DNA of 64,000 bases, from the NCBI GenBank assembly GCA_023382535.1, contig JAHDWA010000037.1, positions 1 to 64,000 on the forward strand, written 5' to 3'. Of the stretch, positions 25,557 to 32,690 are shown one piece after another. The position numbers were made by a program, and so were the translations under genes. The stretch's first letter is position 1, and every line of letters begins with the position of its first letter. Source of the DNA: Anaerolineae bacterium. Lineage in GTDB: Bacteria; Chloroflexota; Anaerolineae; 4572-78; J111. The notes beneath the pieces were generated by a model. The model had not been told where the DNA came from, ran no database searches, and saw only the letters and a program-made list of their open reading frames with translations.

Positions 25557-26390
25557 TTAGCGGCGGCGGCGAAGGGGCCAGCGCCGCTGGCGAAGTTTGC
25601 GGAGGCGTTCAAGGGGCGCAGCAATAACATTCTTGCGCGGGCCACGCGGCAGCGGCTCAATGGGTCTAATAGTGCGATAAACGCTGAGGACAATGTAAAG
25701 GGCAATATAAAGGATGGATAGAGTCACCAACACAAAATTGGTCCGGGGGTATATCCAGAGCAGGGCGGCCGTCGCCACGCCCCATAACAGGGTAGCAAAC
25801 AACATGCCCCGGCGAAGCCAACGGTTGTGAGTCAGATAGTCCAGGCGCGATGGATAAACATATTTGATGGGGACAAAAACCAGCACTGCCAGGATTAATA
25901 TAATAACCAGGTTAACCCAGGGAGGTGTTTGCCAAAAGAACAGATAAAAAACAATAAAATTCCAATAGCTGGGGAACCCTTTAAAGAAGTGATCGTCTGT
26001 TTTGGCTTCGGGCTGGGTAAACTGGTAAGCCGAAGCCAGCATGATCACGCTGGCTCCCACAAAGGCCCATCCGGGGGGCAGCAAATTAGCTACCAACAGA
26101 AAAAATGCAGGAACTGTAACATAATTAACATAGTCCAGAATATTATCCAGTAGACCGCCGTCAACGCGAGGGGCGGCTACTTTGGTCTGGGCGCGCCGGG
26201 CCAAAACCCCGTCTACCGAATCGACAATAATGGCCGCCCCCATGAGCCAAAAAGCCAAAATATACTGCTGTTGATAGATAGCGTAGAGACTCAGTAAACC
26301 AAAAACCCCACCGCTGGCAGTAAAGAGGTGGACCGACCAGGCCGCTACCCGCCGCCGCCGGCTGATGTAAAAGGTTGGTTCATCGGTCAT
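25557..26390 (-). CDS. CDP-alcohol phosphatidyltransferase (phosphatidylcholine synthase-like)
   Basis: 277 residues, about eight hydrophobic spans. The catalytic motif is complete: DSVDGVLARR, then nine residues, then DGGLLDNILD, matching D(x2)DG(x2)AR(x8-9)G(x3)D(x3)D. The N-terminal WSVHLFTASGGVFGLLSLYA and the DNILDYVNYVTVPAFF tail most resemble Pcs, which joins CDP-diacylglycerol and choline, but related enzymes use other alcohols. An Arg-rich C-terminus (RRWPLRRRR) probably faces the cytoplasm. It stands alone upstream of the histidine kinase. Confidence 0.75.
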   Translation of the reverse strand: MTDEPTFYISRRRRVAAWSVHLFTASGGVFGLLSLYAIYQQQYILAFWLMGAAIIVDSVDGVLARRAQTKVAAPRVDGGLLDNILDYVNYVTVPAFFLLVANLLPPGWAFVGASVIMLASAYQFTQPEAKTDDHFFKGFPSYWNFIVFYLFFWQTPPWVNLVIILILAVLVFVPIKYVYPSRLDYLTHNRWLRRGMLFATLLWGVATAALLWIYPRTNFVLVTLSILYIALYIVLSVYRTIRPIEPLPRGPRKNVIAAPLERLRKLRQRRWPLRRRR

Positions 26391-26555
26391 GGCAGGGTTG
26401 GCTTTCGTCGGTGGTTTTCACAGAATGGCCATAGCGAGGGTACCGCTTTCATTAATGAATGGAGAATATCACAAACTCAAGGCATGGGCAAACAGGAATG
26501 CATTTGGAATTAAAAAGGGCGGGTCCAAGACCCGCCCCACAGCCACTGTTCCAGC

Positions 26556-27362
26556 CTAATCCTCGTCATCCTCCTCCTCATGCCAGAGTGTTTGGTGGGG
26601 ACAGGTTAGTCCGCGTACCGAATTGAGATGAATGCCCAGGGTTTCTAGCGCCTCGGCCTCTTCCTCATCTTCCTCTTCAGGCCGGCCAAATTCAAGAATT
26701 AATTCATCTGTTTCATCGTCCCACTCCAGGGCAATAATAGTCAAGCCATTGATACTATCTAATAGAGCGCTTTGATCATGAATGTGCAGCGAATCGCCGC
26801 AATCGGGACAGAGCAGCGGCAGGGTATGTCCATTTTGGAAAACCAGGGTCAAGACTGGATCGGTCAGCAAATCGGTCACCGGGGCGTTGTCCAGGTGGGC
26901 GTACAGATACTCACCCACACACACAAACTCACCATCCATCAGGATCATCGGCAGGTCATCGTGCGAACAGAAAACCAAACCTTCCATCGGGTTATGCCAC
27001 GGCGAGGGTGTCTCATCGAAATATTCCAAGTCTTCAGCCAGGCCTATGTTGTCATCACCGTCATCAGGCCACGGGCCATCATAATCGTGGGGAATGGCTT
27101 CGTCAGGGACAGCATCAACCATACTGACGCGCAACATGTAGAGCAAGTTAACCAAAAATTGTTCGGGACCATCTTCCTCAATCAATTTAACAGCAGCACG
27201 AATCCAGGCCTCATCAGAAACTACCCGATTATAGGGCGGAACCCCCACATAAACCGGATTGCTAAGCATTCCTCGCGCCGCATCCTCATTCATCTCCTCA
27301 GGATTGACGACATACTTGACAGTACGGCGGGGCAATGGAGGCAACTTGGATATGTTTTTCAT
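26556..27362 (-). CDS. Acidic protein of unknown function
   Basis: 268 residues with many Asp/Glu runs (PEEEDEEEAEALE near the C-terminus; HEEEDDED at the end). Other visible features are a CPDCGDSLHIHD knuckle around residue 190 and two isolated CSHDD/CPHQT sites that might bind metal. I do not recognise the family. It is a single gene behind a good promoter (27500-27528), with a 130-base leader. No membrane segment or signal peptide. Confidence 0.55.
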   Translation of the reverse strand: MKNISKLPPLPRRTVKYVVNPEEMNEDAARGMLSNPVYVGVPPYNRVVSDEAWIRAAVKLIEEDGPEQFLVNLLYMLRVSMVDAVPDEAIPHDYDGPWPDDGDDNIGLAEDLEYFDETPSPWHNPMEGLVFCSHDDLPMILMDGEFVCVGEYLYAHLDNAPVTDLLTDPVLTLVFQNGHTLPLLCPDCGDSLHIHDQSALLDSINGLTIIALEWDDETDELILEFGRPEEEDEEEAEALETLGIHLNSVRGLTCPHQTLWHEEEDDED

Positions 27363-27499
27363 GGTTTAATCTCCTCACTAACAAGATTTTTAGGTACTGC
27401 TCAGGCCGCCAGGGGCGACACCTTTTAACCGAAAGACGTGGGCCACACCCGGGCAGTTACAACTTTTTTAAAGCCTTGCTTTTTTGGCTTAGCACTTGT

Positions 27500-27528
27500 A
27501 TTATAGTCTAACATGGGGCAAGTGTCTA
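27500..27528 (-). promoter_or_regulatory. Promoter of the acidic-protein gene
   Basis: On the minus strand TAGACA (27528-27523), a 17-base spacer and TATAAT (27505-27500). One mismatch to the -35 consensus and a perfect -10. Confidence 0.6.
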
Positions 27529-27706
27529 TAGGATGGGGGAATCAGATTGTGAAAGTGGAGTGGTCAAGTAGCGTTAAACCACAACTTTCGCTGGAAATTT
27601 CGCCCAAAAAGGATTATAATAGCAGCAGTTAGCGCTAAGTTTTCCAAAACATCGCTTGACCCGGATCAACTTCGGGCGATAACCTCAATCAAGGAGGCAG
27701 CAAGCG

Positions 27707-28591
27707 TTGCCTGAGAATAGATCTATAAATCCAGACTCAAAGCCGGTCCTCTACTTTCATTATGCTGGGCTTACCAACACAGGTATGATTCGTGATCATA
27801 ACGAAGATGCCTATAAATTGCCCCTGGATGCCGATGCGGGGACTCTGGCTAACAAAGGTCATTTATATGTTTTAGCCGACGGGATGGGCGGGCATCAGAA
27901 GGGCGAAGTTGCTTCTGCCGTAACTATTGAAACGGTCAACTCGGAATATTACGCCAGTGTTACATCCTTGGAAGAGAACAATTCTGTTGAAGCTATAACT
28001 GAGGCTTTGACCAACGCCATTGAAAAAGCCAACAGCCAGGTTCTGAGCGCGACCGAGGGCGGTGGGACGACCGTGGTCGCGGCCGTTCTCTATGGCGACA
28101 CCCTGGTGGCCATGAACGTGGGCGATTCGCGGGTCTATTTATTACGCGAAAATGAGCTTCGCCAACTGAGCAAGGACCATTCTTTAGTCCAGCGCCTGGT
28201 TGAGGTGGGTAAAATTACCGAGGAAGAGGCTTTGACGCACCCGCGCCGCAATGTTCTTTATCAGGCGCTGGGGCAAGGCAGCGACGTAGATATTCATATC
28301 TCCAGTGAGAAACTCCATGACGGCGATGTGGTGATTTTGTGTAGTGATGGTTTGTGGGGTGAAGTGACCGGGCCTGAAATTAAAGAAGTGCTCCAGAAGG
28401 CCGCATCGCCCTTGGCGGCGGCCAAGCAACTGATTGACAGCGCCAATGCCTCCGGCGGCCCCGACAATATCACTGCGATTATCATTCAAGTTTCCAGTGA
28501 AGCTCTGGCCCCATCCAGTACCGACCTCGAAGATACGCATCCTTCATTGCCGGCCCTGCGCCTGGACTCCGGTTCGTCACCCCAGGTGTAA
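27707..28591 (+). CDS. PPM-family protein Ser/Thr phosphatase
   Basis: 294 residues from a TTG start with AAGGAGG nine bases upstream. PP2C motifs in order: GMIRDHNEDAY, LADGMGGHQKGEVAS, GGTTVVAAVL, NVGDSRVYLL, LSKDHSLVQRLVEVGKI, ILCSDGLWGEV and GGPDNITAIII, including the Asp residues that hold the two metal ions. It would reverse phosphorylation by Hanks-type Ser/Thr kinases; none is beside it. The last 25 residues are a Ser/Pro-rich tail. It ends 17 bases from the convergent oxidoreductase gene. The 27363-27706 gap holds the two promoters' leaders and nothing else I can name. Confidence 0.9.
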   Translation: MPENRSINPDSKPVLYFHYAGLTNTGMIRDHNEDAYKLPLDADAGTLANKGHLYVLADGMGGHQKGEVASAVTIETVNSEYYASVTSLEENNSVEAITEALTNAIEKANSQVLSATEGGGTTVVAAVLYGDTLVAMNVGDSRVYLLRENELRQLSKDHSLVQRLVEVGKITEEEALTHPRRNVLYQALGQGSDVDIHISSEKLHDGDVVILCSDGLWGEVTGPEIKEVLQKAASPLAAAKQLIDSANASGGPDNITAIIIQVSSEALAPSSTDLEDTHPSLPALRLDSGSSPQV

Positions 28592-28608
28592 GTAATTCTT
28601 ACTCAGGC

Positions 28609-29691
28609 TCAACCATCTGGAGTTAGGCTCACCTCTCGCTTGACTTCGGCAGATTGATAAATTGCCTCAATGATTTTCATCAAGGTAAGCCCCTGGTCTA
28701 CCGTAGCCGTGGGTATGCTGTCCTCCTGAATGCAGCGGATAAACTCGGTAATAGCATATTCGTGGTCAGAGCGGGTAAGTTTAACCGCAGGACGAATGAC
28801 TGACGGTTTCCCTCCGATTTCCGTGTAGAAGGTTAAGGTATTTTCGGTAGCATAATTGGCCACGTACAATTCGATGCTGCCCTCGGTTCCCATCAGGGTA
28901 ATAAAGAAATCATCCATCCCCGGCTTAGCATGGGAGGCCCAACTGGTTTCTAAACTCAGGGTAACATCCCCGGCCAGGCGAATGAAGGCCGCTGCGGAAT
29001 CTTCGACCGTATAAGGCAGTGGAGTCAGGGGCGCCTGCCAGGTTTTAGCCTGGCGCGGGCCAAAGTTGGCCTCAGTTACCCCGCTAACGGTCAGCGGCTC
29101 CGGATAATCCAGAAGCCACAGGACCGCATCCAGCATGTGGACGCCCAAATCAATTAAGGGACCGCCCCCGGCAATGGTTTTATTCAGAAACCAGCCGCCC
29201 CAGCCGGGAATGCCGGTCTCCCGCGCCCAGCCCGCCTTCACCTGATAAACTCGACCCAGCAGTCCCTGCCGCAAAACTTGTTTCATCCACTGCACATCCA
29301 GCCGGTAGCGGCGATTGAAACAAATCATAAATTTGCCTGGCGCTCGCGCGACTGCCTCGGCAATCTTGTAGCTGGACGCCAGGTTTTCGGCCAAGGGTTT
29401 CTCACACAACACGTGCAGCCCGGCTTCCAGGGCGGCAATAGACACCGGCGCATGCAAGCTGTTGGGCAGGCAAACATTTACCGCCTCAATCTCGCCCGAA
29501 GCGAAAAGCTCGTTATAATCGGCAAAGTAGCGAGGAACATTGTACATCGCCCCGATTTCGTTGAGCCGATCCTCGTTCACATCACAGAGCGCCACAATTT
29601 CAACTGCATGGGGCAGCGCGCGGTAGGCCGCAAGATGATGGCGGCCAATTCCTGCACCGACCACGCCTACTTTTATTAAAGATTGACTCAT
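28609..29691 (-). CDS. Gfo/Idh/MocA-family oxidoreductase
   Basis: 360 residues. N-terminal Rossmann fold with VGVVGAGIGRHHLAAYRA (residues 8-25) and the family hallmark LCEKPLAENL (about 96-105), then a C-terminal substrate domain with GGGPLIDLGVHMLDAVLWLL, where the conserved Asp/His of the active site lie. Members oxidise or reduce sugars and cyclitols with NAD(P). No sugar-pathway neighbour is present to narrow the substrate. Start ATG 29691. Confidence 0.85.
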   Translation of the reverse strand: MSQSLIKVGVVGAGIGRHHLAAYRALPHAVEIVALCDVNEDRLNEIGAMYNVPRYFADYNELFASGEIEAVNVCLPNSLHAPVSIAALEAGLHVLCEKPLAENLASSYKIAEAVARAPGKFMICFNRRYRLDVQWMKQVLRQGLLGRVYQVKAGWARETGIPGWGGWFLNKTIAGGGPLIDLGVHMLDAVLWLLDYPEPLTVSGVTEANFGPRQAKTWQAPLTPLPYTVEDSAAAFIRLAGDVTLSLETSWASHAKPGMDDFFITLMGTEGSIELYVANYATENTLTFYTEIGGKPSVIRPAVKLTRSDHEYAITEFIRCIQEDSIPTATVDQGLTLMKIIEAIYQSAEVKREVSLTPDG

Positions 29692-29918
29692 AAATCAAGA
29701 TTTTCCTTGAATTTTAAAAGAGATATTTTGACAAATCATTGCGGTATGATATACCTATCCGTAAGGAAAAAGCAAAACCAGGGTATAACGAAGAAGGTGA
29801 GAAGATGGTAATAACCCTCTCAATCAGCGACTTCGGATCATAAAATGGTGGCCGACCCGCTCCGTTTGTGAAAGAAATCCTGAGTTTTGCTTAGTACTAT
29901 TGGGGGAGATGGCTTATA

Positions 29919-29947
29919 TTGACCCAAACCCTCAAACCTGATATACT
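29919..29947 (+). promoter_or_regulatory. Promoter of the KH-domain gene
   Basis: TTGACC (29919-29924), 17-base spacer, TATACT (29942-29947), about 45 bases before the ribosome site GGGAGG. A second TTGACA...TATACC pair (29728-29755, 16-base spacer) lies further upstream. Confidence 0.6.
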
Positions 29948-29996
29948 TTCGTTTACTGGTTATTTTTTACTCTTTCGAATTGGGAGGTTCGAAAAA

Positions 29997-30233
29997 ATGG
30001 GACAACTAAAAGATCTAACGCTCCAAATGGCACGTGCTGTTGTTAATAACTCCGAGCAGGTCCGAGTTGAAGAGGTGGAAGGTGCTTCCATGATTGTCCT
30101 TGAACTCAGCGTCGATCCCGATGATATGGGTCGGATCATTGGGAAAGAGGGTCGGGTCGCCAACGCGATGCGAACGCTATTGCGCACCAGCGCCGCGAAG
30201 GATGGCAAAAGGGTCAACCTGGAAATTGTCTGA
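29997..30233 (+). CDS. KH-domain RNA-binding protein (KhpA-like)
   Basis: 78 residues from ATG 29997, preceded by TGGGAGG. It is a single KH domain with the RNA-binding GxxG loop in GRIIGKEGRVANAMRTLL (residues 46-63) and the closing KRVNLEIV strand. KhpA pairs with KhpB/EloR in other bacteria and binds many RNAs. In most genomes the gene follows rpsP; here it is alone, with its own promoter and terminator. Confidence 0.85.
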   Translation: MGQLKDLTLQMARAVVNNSEQVRVEEVEGASMIVLELSVDPDDMGRIIGKEGRVANAMRTLLRTSAAKDGKRVNLEIV

Positions 30234-30253
30234 AACTGACGTGTCCAAAATCC

Positions 30254-30287
30254 AAAAAAATCCCCTCAGAGTGCAGGGGATTTTTTT
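30254..30287 (+). terminator. Intrinsic terminator of the KH-domain gene
   Basis: AAAAAAATCCCCT (30254-30266) and AGGGGATTTTTTT (30275-30287) with an 8-base loop; stem plus seven Ts, 20 bases after the stop. Confidence 0.9.
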
Positions 30288-30307
30288 ATTGCATGCTGAC
30301 CGTTGAC

Positions 30308-30347
30308 GACCCCCTCCCCCTGGCAGGGCGAGGGTTGGGGTGAGGGT
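30308..30347. repeat. CCCTCNCCC/GGGTGAGGG repeat
   Basis: GACCCCCTCCCCCTGGCAG followed by GGCGAGGGTTGGGGTGAGGG. The same type of word (CCCTCTC...GAGAGGAGG with GGGGTGAGGG) occurs in frame inside cobN at 46522-46562. Confidence 0.55.
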
Positions 30348-30357
30348 CTGCGCTCTT

Positions 30358-31698
30358 TTAGACGTATCGGCTCAAATCCACTCCGGCATAATTGACTCGT
30401 TCGCCGTATTCGCGCCGCTCCCGTTTATAGGTAGCATCAATGCCAATTTTGGTGTGGACGCCGCGTGTGTCTGCCGTCGGGTCCATCTCGTGGCCCTGCG
30501 CGTGGGGTATGGTAAAAATATCCTGGCTCCAATCCACCCGGTTGGTCAGCGCCCACAGCACATCCGCCGGATCGTATATATTCACATCGGGATCTACCAC
30601 AATCACCTGCTTGATATTGATATGAGCGGTCATGGCCGCCAGGGCCACATTTTTGGGCTGGCCGGGATTGCTCTTTTTGAGCTGCACAACTGCCGAAAAG
30701 CCGTTGCTGTAGGGCGGAATATGCACGGCCACCTCCTGGCTGATATGGCGCAAAAAGCGCAGCAGTAGTGGTTCTCTTGGTAAAACATTGCCGATGTAGA
30801 TGTGCTCGTACCAGCCGGGGATAATCGTCTGGAAAATCGGCTTGTCGCGCCAGCAAACAGCGGTCACTTCAAACGTAGGGCTTTCCCAGATTTCGCCGTA
30901 ATAACCGTGAAATTCGGCCAGCGGCCCTTCACCTTTCTTTTCGGCAGGATGCACATACCCTTCAATCACAATTTCGGCCTCAGCCGGAATGTCCACATCC
31001 ACCGTCACCCCCCGGCTGACCGGCACTCCCTGGCCGCGAATCGCCCCGGCGATGGTCAGTTCATCTTCGTCAGTACGAACCCCTGCACCGATCATAATCG
31101 CCGGGTCCAGCCCAATGGCCACAACGACCGGAAACGGCGCGGCCGGGTCCGGGCGGCTCTCCATAAAGGCGCGCACGTGCCGCCACTCGTTAAGGTTAAA
31201 GCCAAAGTTGCGCGAGCCGGTACACAACATACGATTGTAGGATAGATTGCCCCGCCCCGAGAGCGGGTCTTTGCTGACAATCACCCCGCCGGTGATAAAG
31301 GCCCCGCCGTCGCCCCGCGAGTGGGTTGGAATGGGCAGTTGCCGCACATCCAGGCTGTCGCCGGTCCGGACATTGGCCTGCCACTGGGCCTGTTCGACCT
31401 GTACCGGTGGAATGCCGTTCCTGGGGTCGAGCACCCGGCCCATCACCTCAGTTACGTCCTTTTCGGTGCAGCCCAGGGCCAGCGCCGCCCGCTTCTGGTT
31501 AGCGACGCCGCTGGCAAAAATCGGCCAGGAACTGCCGGTCACATTTTCAAAGAGCGGCGCGCCCCCGCCGCTGCGCTCCAACGTGGCAGCGACATCGGCC
31601 AGCTCGTGGACCAGGCTGACCGGCTGCTTGATGCGGACAAGCTGCCCGGCTGCTTCGAGAACTTCAATAAAGGAACGTAAATCGTGGATCTGAGTCAT
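30358..31698 (-). CDS. UbiD-family prenyl-FMN-dependent decarboxylase
   Basis: 446 residues covering the UbiD family from MTQIHDLRSFIEVLEAAGQL to the C-terminus. The region RGNLSYNRMLCTGSRNFGFNL matches the prenyl-FMN/metal-binding part and KKGEGPLAEFHGYYGE carries the paired glutamates (EGPxxEFxGYY) of the catalytic E-R-E network. Such enzymes reversibly decarboxylate unsaturated or aromatic acids, as in ubiquinone or menaquinone synthesis. No ubiX-type prenyltransferase gene is adjacent. Single gene, start ATG 31698. Substrate unknown. Confidence 0.85.
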   Translation of the reverse strand: MTQIHDLRSFIEVLEAAGQLVRIKQPVSLVHELADVAATLERSGGGAPLFENVTGSSWPIFASGVANQKRAALALGCTEKDVTEVMGRVLDPRNGIPPVQVEQAQWQANVRTGDSLDVRQLPIPTHSRGDGGAFITGGVIVSKDPLSGRGNLSYNRMLCTGSRNFGFNLNEWRHVRAFMESRPDPAAPFPVVVAIGLDPAIMIGAGVRTDEDELTIAGAIRGQGVPVSRGVTVDVDIPAEAEIVIEGYVHPAEKKGEGPLAEFHGYYGEIWESPTFEVTAVCWRDKPIFQTIIPGWYEHIYIGNVLPREPLLLRFLRHISQEVAVHIPPYSNGFSAVVQLKKSNPGQPKNVALAAMTAHINIKQVIVVDPDVNIYDPADVLWALTNRVDWSQDIFTIPHAQGHEMDPTADTRGVHTKIGIDATYKRERREYGERVNYAGVDLSRYV

Positions 31699-31719
31699 TC
31701 GGCAGATCTCCTCATTAGT

Positions 31720-32166
31720 TTAACTCAGTCTGCTTCGATACCAAGCAAGAAAGTCGCCAGGTGTACCGATGGGAAATGGGGTAGCCATTTGTACAGCCGG
31801 ATTGTCCAGAAAATATTGGCGATCGAGGGTTACTAAATAATCTACTTCGGCCAGCCAGGCCGCAGCTAACACATAAGCATCGCCAGCATGGCCGGTCAGA
31901 GCTTCGCTTTGTTGAATGCTTTCTGGCGTGGGTGAAGGTGCAATCTCGACGCCACTGCGGTCCAGCAACACAGCCAATAGTCCCAACGAGGCCGGCGCTT
32001 TGCGCCGCAGCACATTTTCGATTTCAGCAAGTACTTGTGAACTGACCAGCACCTCAATGGCTTCGGCCTCGCCCAATTTGAGGATCATCCGAGCGCCACC
32101 TTCGGCAGACCAGATACCGGCAAATAAAGCGCTGGTATCGAGAAAAACTCTAACCTTCTCCGGCAT
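31720..32166 (-). CDS. PIN-domain ribonuclease toxin (VapC-like)
   Basis: 148 residues from ATG 32166, which overlaps the antitoxin gene by 17 bases. PIN acidic residues are seen: VRVFLDTSALFAG at the start, a middle glutamate in SQVLAEIENVL, and GDAYVLAAAWLAEVDYLVTLDRQYF for the third and fourth sites. PIN toxins cut tRNA or rRNA when the antitoxin is lost. Coupled to the AbrB-type gene upstream, as in classic type II pairs. Confidence 0.75.
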   Translation of the reverse strand: MPEKVRVFLDTSALFAGIWSAEGGARMILKLGEAEAIEVLVSSQVLAEIENVLRRKAPASLGLLAVLLDRSGVEIAPSPTPESIQQSEALTGHAGDAYVLAAAWLAEVDYLVTLDRQYFLDNPAVQMATPFPIGTPGDFLAWYRSRLS

Positions 32167-32413
32167 ACCGCTCTCGCTCCTCACGTAGCGCTTGCAGCAT
32201 GCTCTCTAAACTTTCGCCCTGTTGGGTGAGCGTTTGAGTCAGGCGGTCGGCCAAAGCATCAATCTCTGAACTGCGTGGACTCAGCACAAACACCCCCCCC
32301 AAGTCGAGCAGGGTCAAACTATCGCCGGGTTGAAGGTTATAATTTTCACGCAGACTTTTCGGCAGGGTCAACACCCCTCGTTGGGCGAGTTGAAGCGTTA
32401 CCGTATCGGACAT
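32150..32413 (-). CDS. SpoVT/AbrB-type antitoxin
   Basis: 87 residues. The N-terminal swapped-hairpin domain VTLQLAQRGVLTLPKSLRENYNLQPGDSLTLLDLGGVFVLSP is typical of AbrB/MazE/VapB DNA-binding antitoxins. The C-terminal half (ALADRLTQTLTQQGESLESMLQALREERERY) is helical and would bind and block the PIN toxin. Start ATG 32413 with AGGAGAAGACC upstream. The pair probably represses its own promoter. Confidence 0.75.
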   Translation of the reverse strand: MSDTVTLQLAQRGVLTLPKSLRENYNLQPGDSLTLLDLGGVFVLSPRSSEIDALADRLTQTLTQQGESLESMLQALREERERYAGEG

Positions 32414-32533
32414 GGTCTTCTCCTGATTTTCAGATTTACTGAAAGACAGTATAACTAAAAGGGGTAAGTCGTCAAGTCAGGTTTGAATCACTGACCAAGC
32501 TGAGGAAGTCTGATTTCACTGACTTTCAAAAAA

Positions 32534-32562
32534 ACGCCGCGAGAGACCAACCCTCGCGGCGT
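32534..32562 (-). terminator. Terminator after the triple-domain lipoprotein gene
   Basis: ACGCCGCGAG (32534-32543) and CTCGCGGCGT (32553-32562) form a 10-bp stem; on the minus strand seven Ts follow. It lies about 130 bases after the lipoprotein stop. Confidence 0.8.
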
Positions 32563-32577
32563 GTGGAAGTTACTATA

Positions 32578-32662
32578 CACAGGTGAAAAATCACCCTTCG
32601 ACACCTGCCCCTGCCTGCAAGGGCAGGTGTACGCGCTTAGGCGCACTCAGGATGATTTTTCA
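32578..32662. repeat. Nested palindrome
   Basis: Inner arms ACACCTGCCC (32601-32610) and GGGCAGGTGT (32621-32630); outer GGTGAAAAATCA pairs with TGATTTTTCA near 32653-32662. Intergenic. Confidence 0.6.
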
Positions 32663-32690
32663 ATGCAGAGACATCCTTTAACTGGATGAT

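Noticed and set aside
29805..29843. Twelve-codon leader peptide before the KH-domain gene
   Set aside because: It has a GAAGGTGAG upstream, but no run of regulatory codons, no attenuator hairpin, and it lies before the better promoter at 29919.
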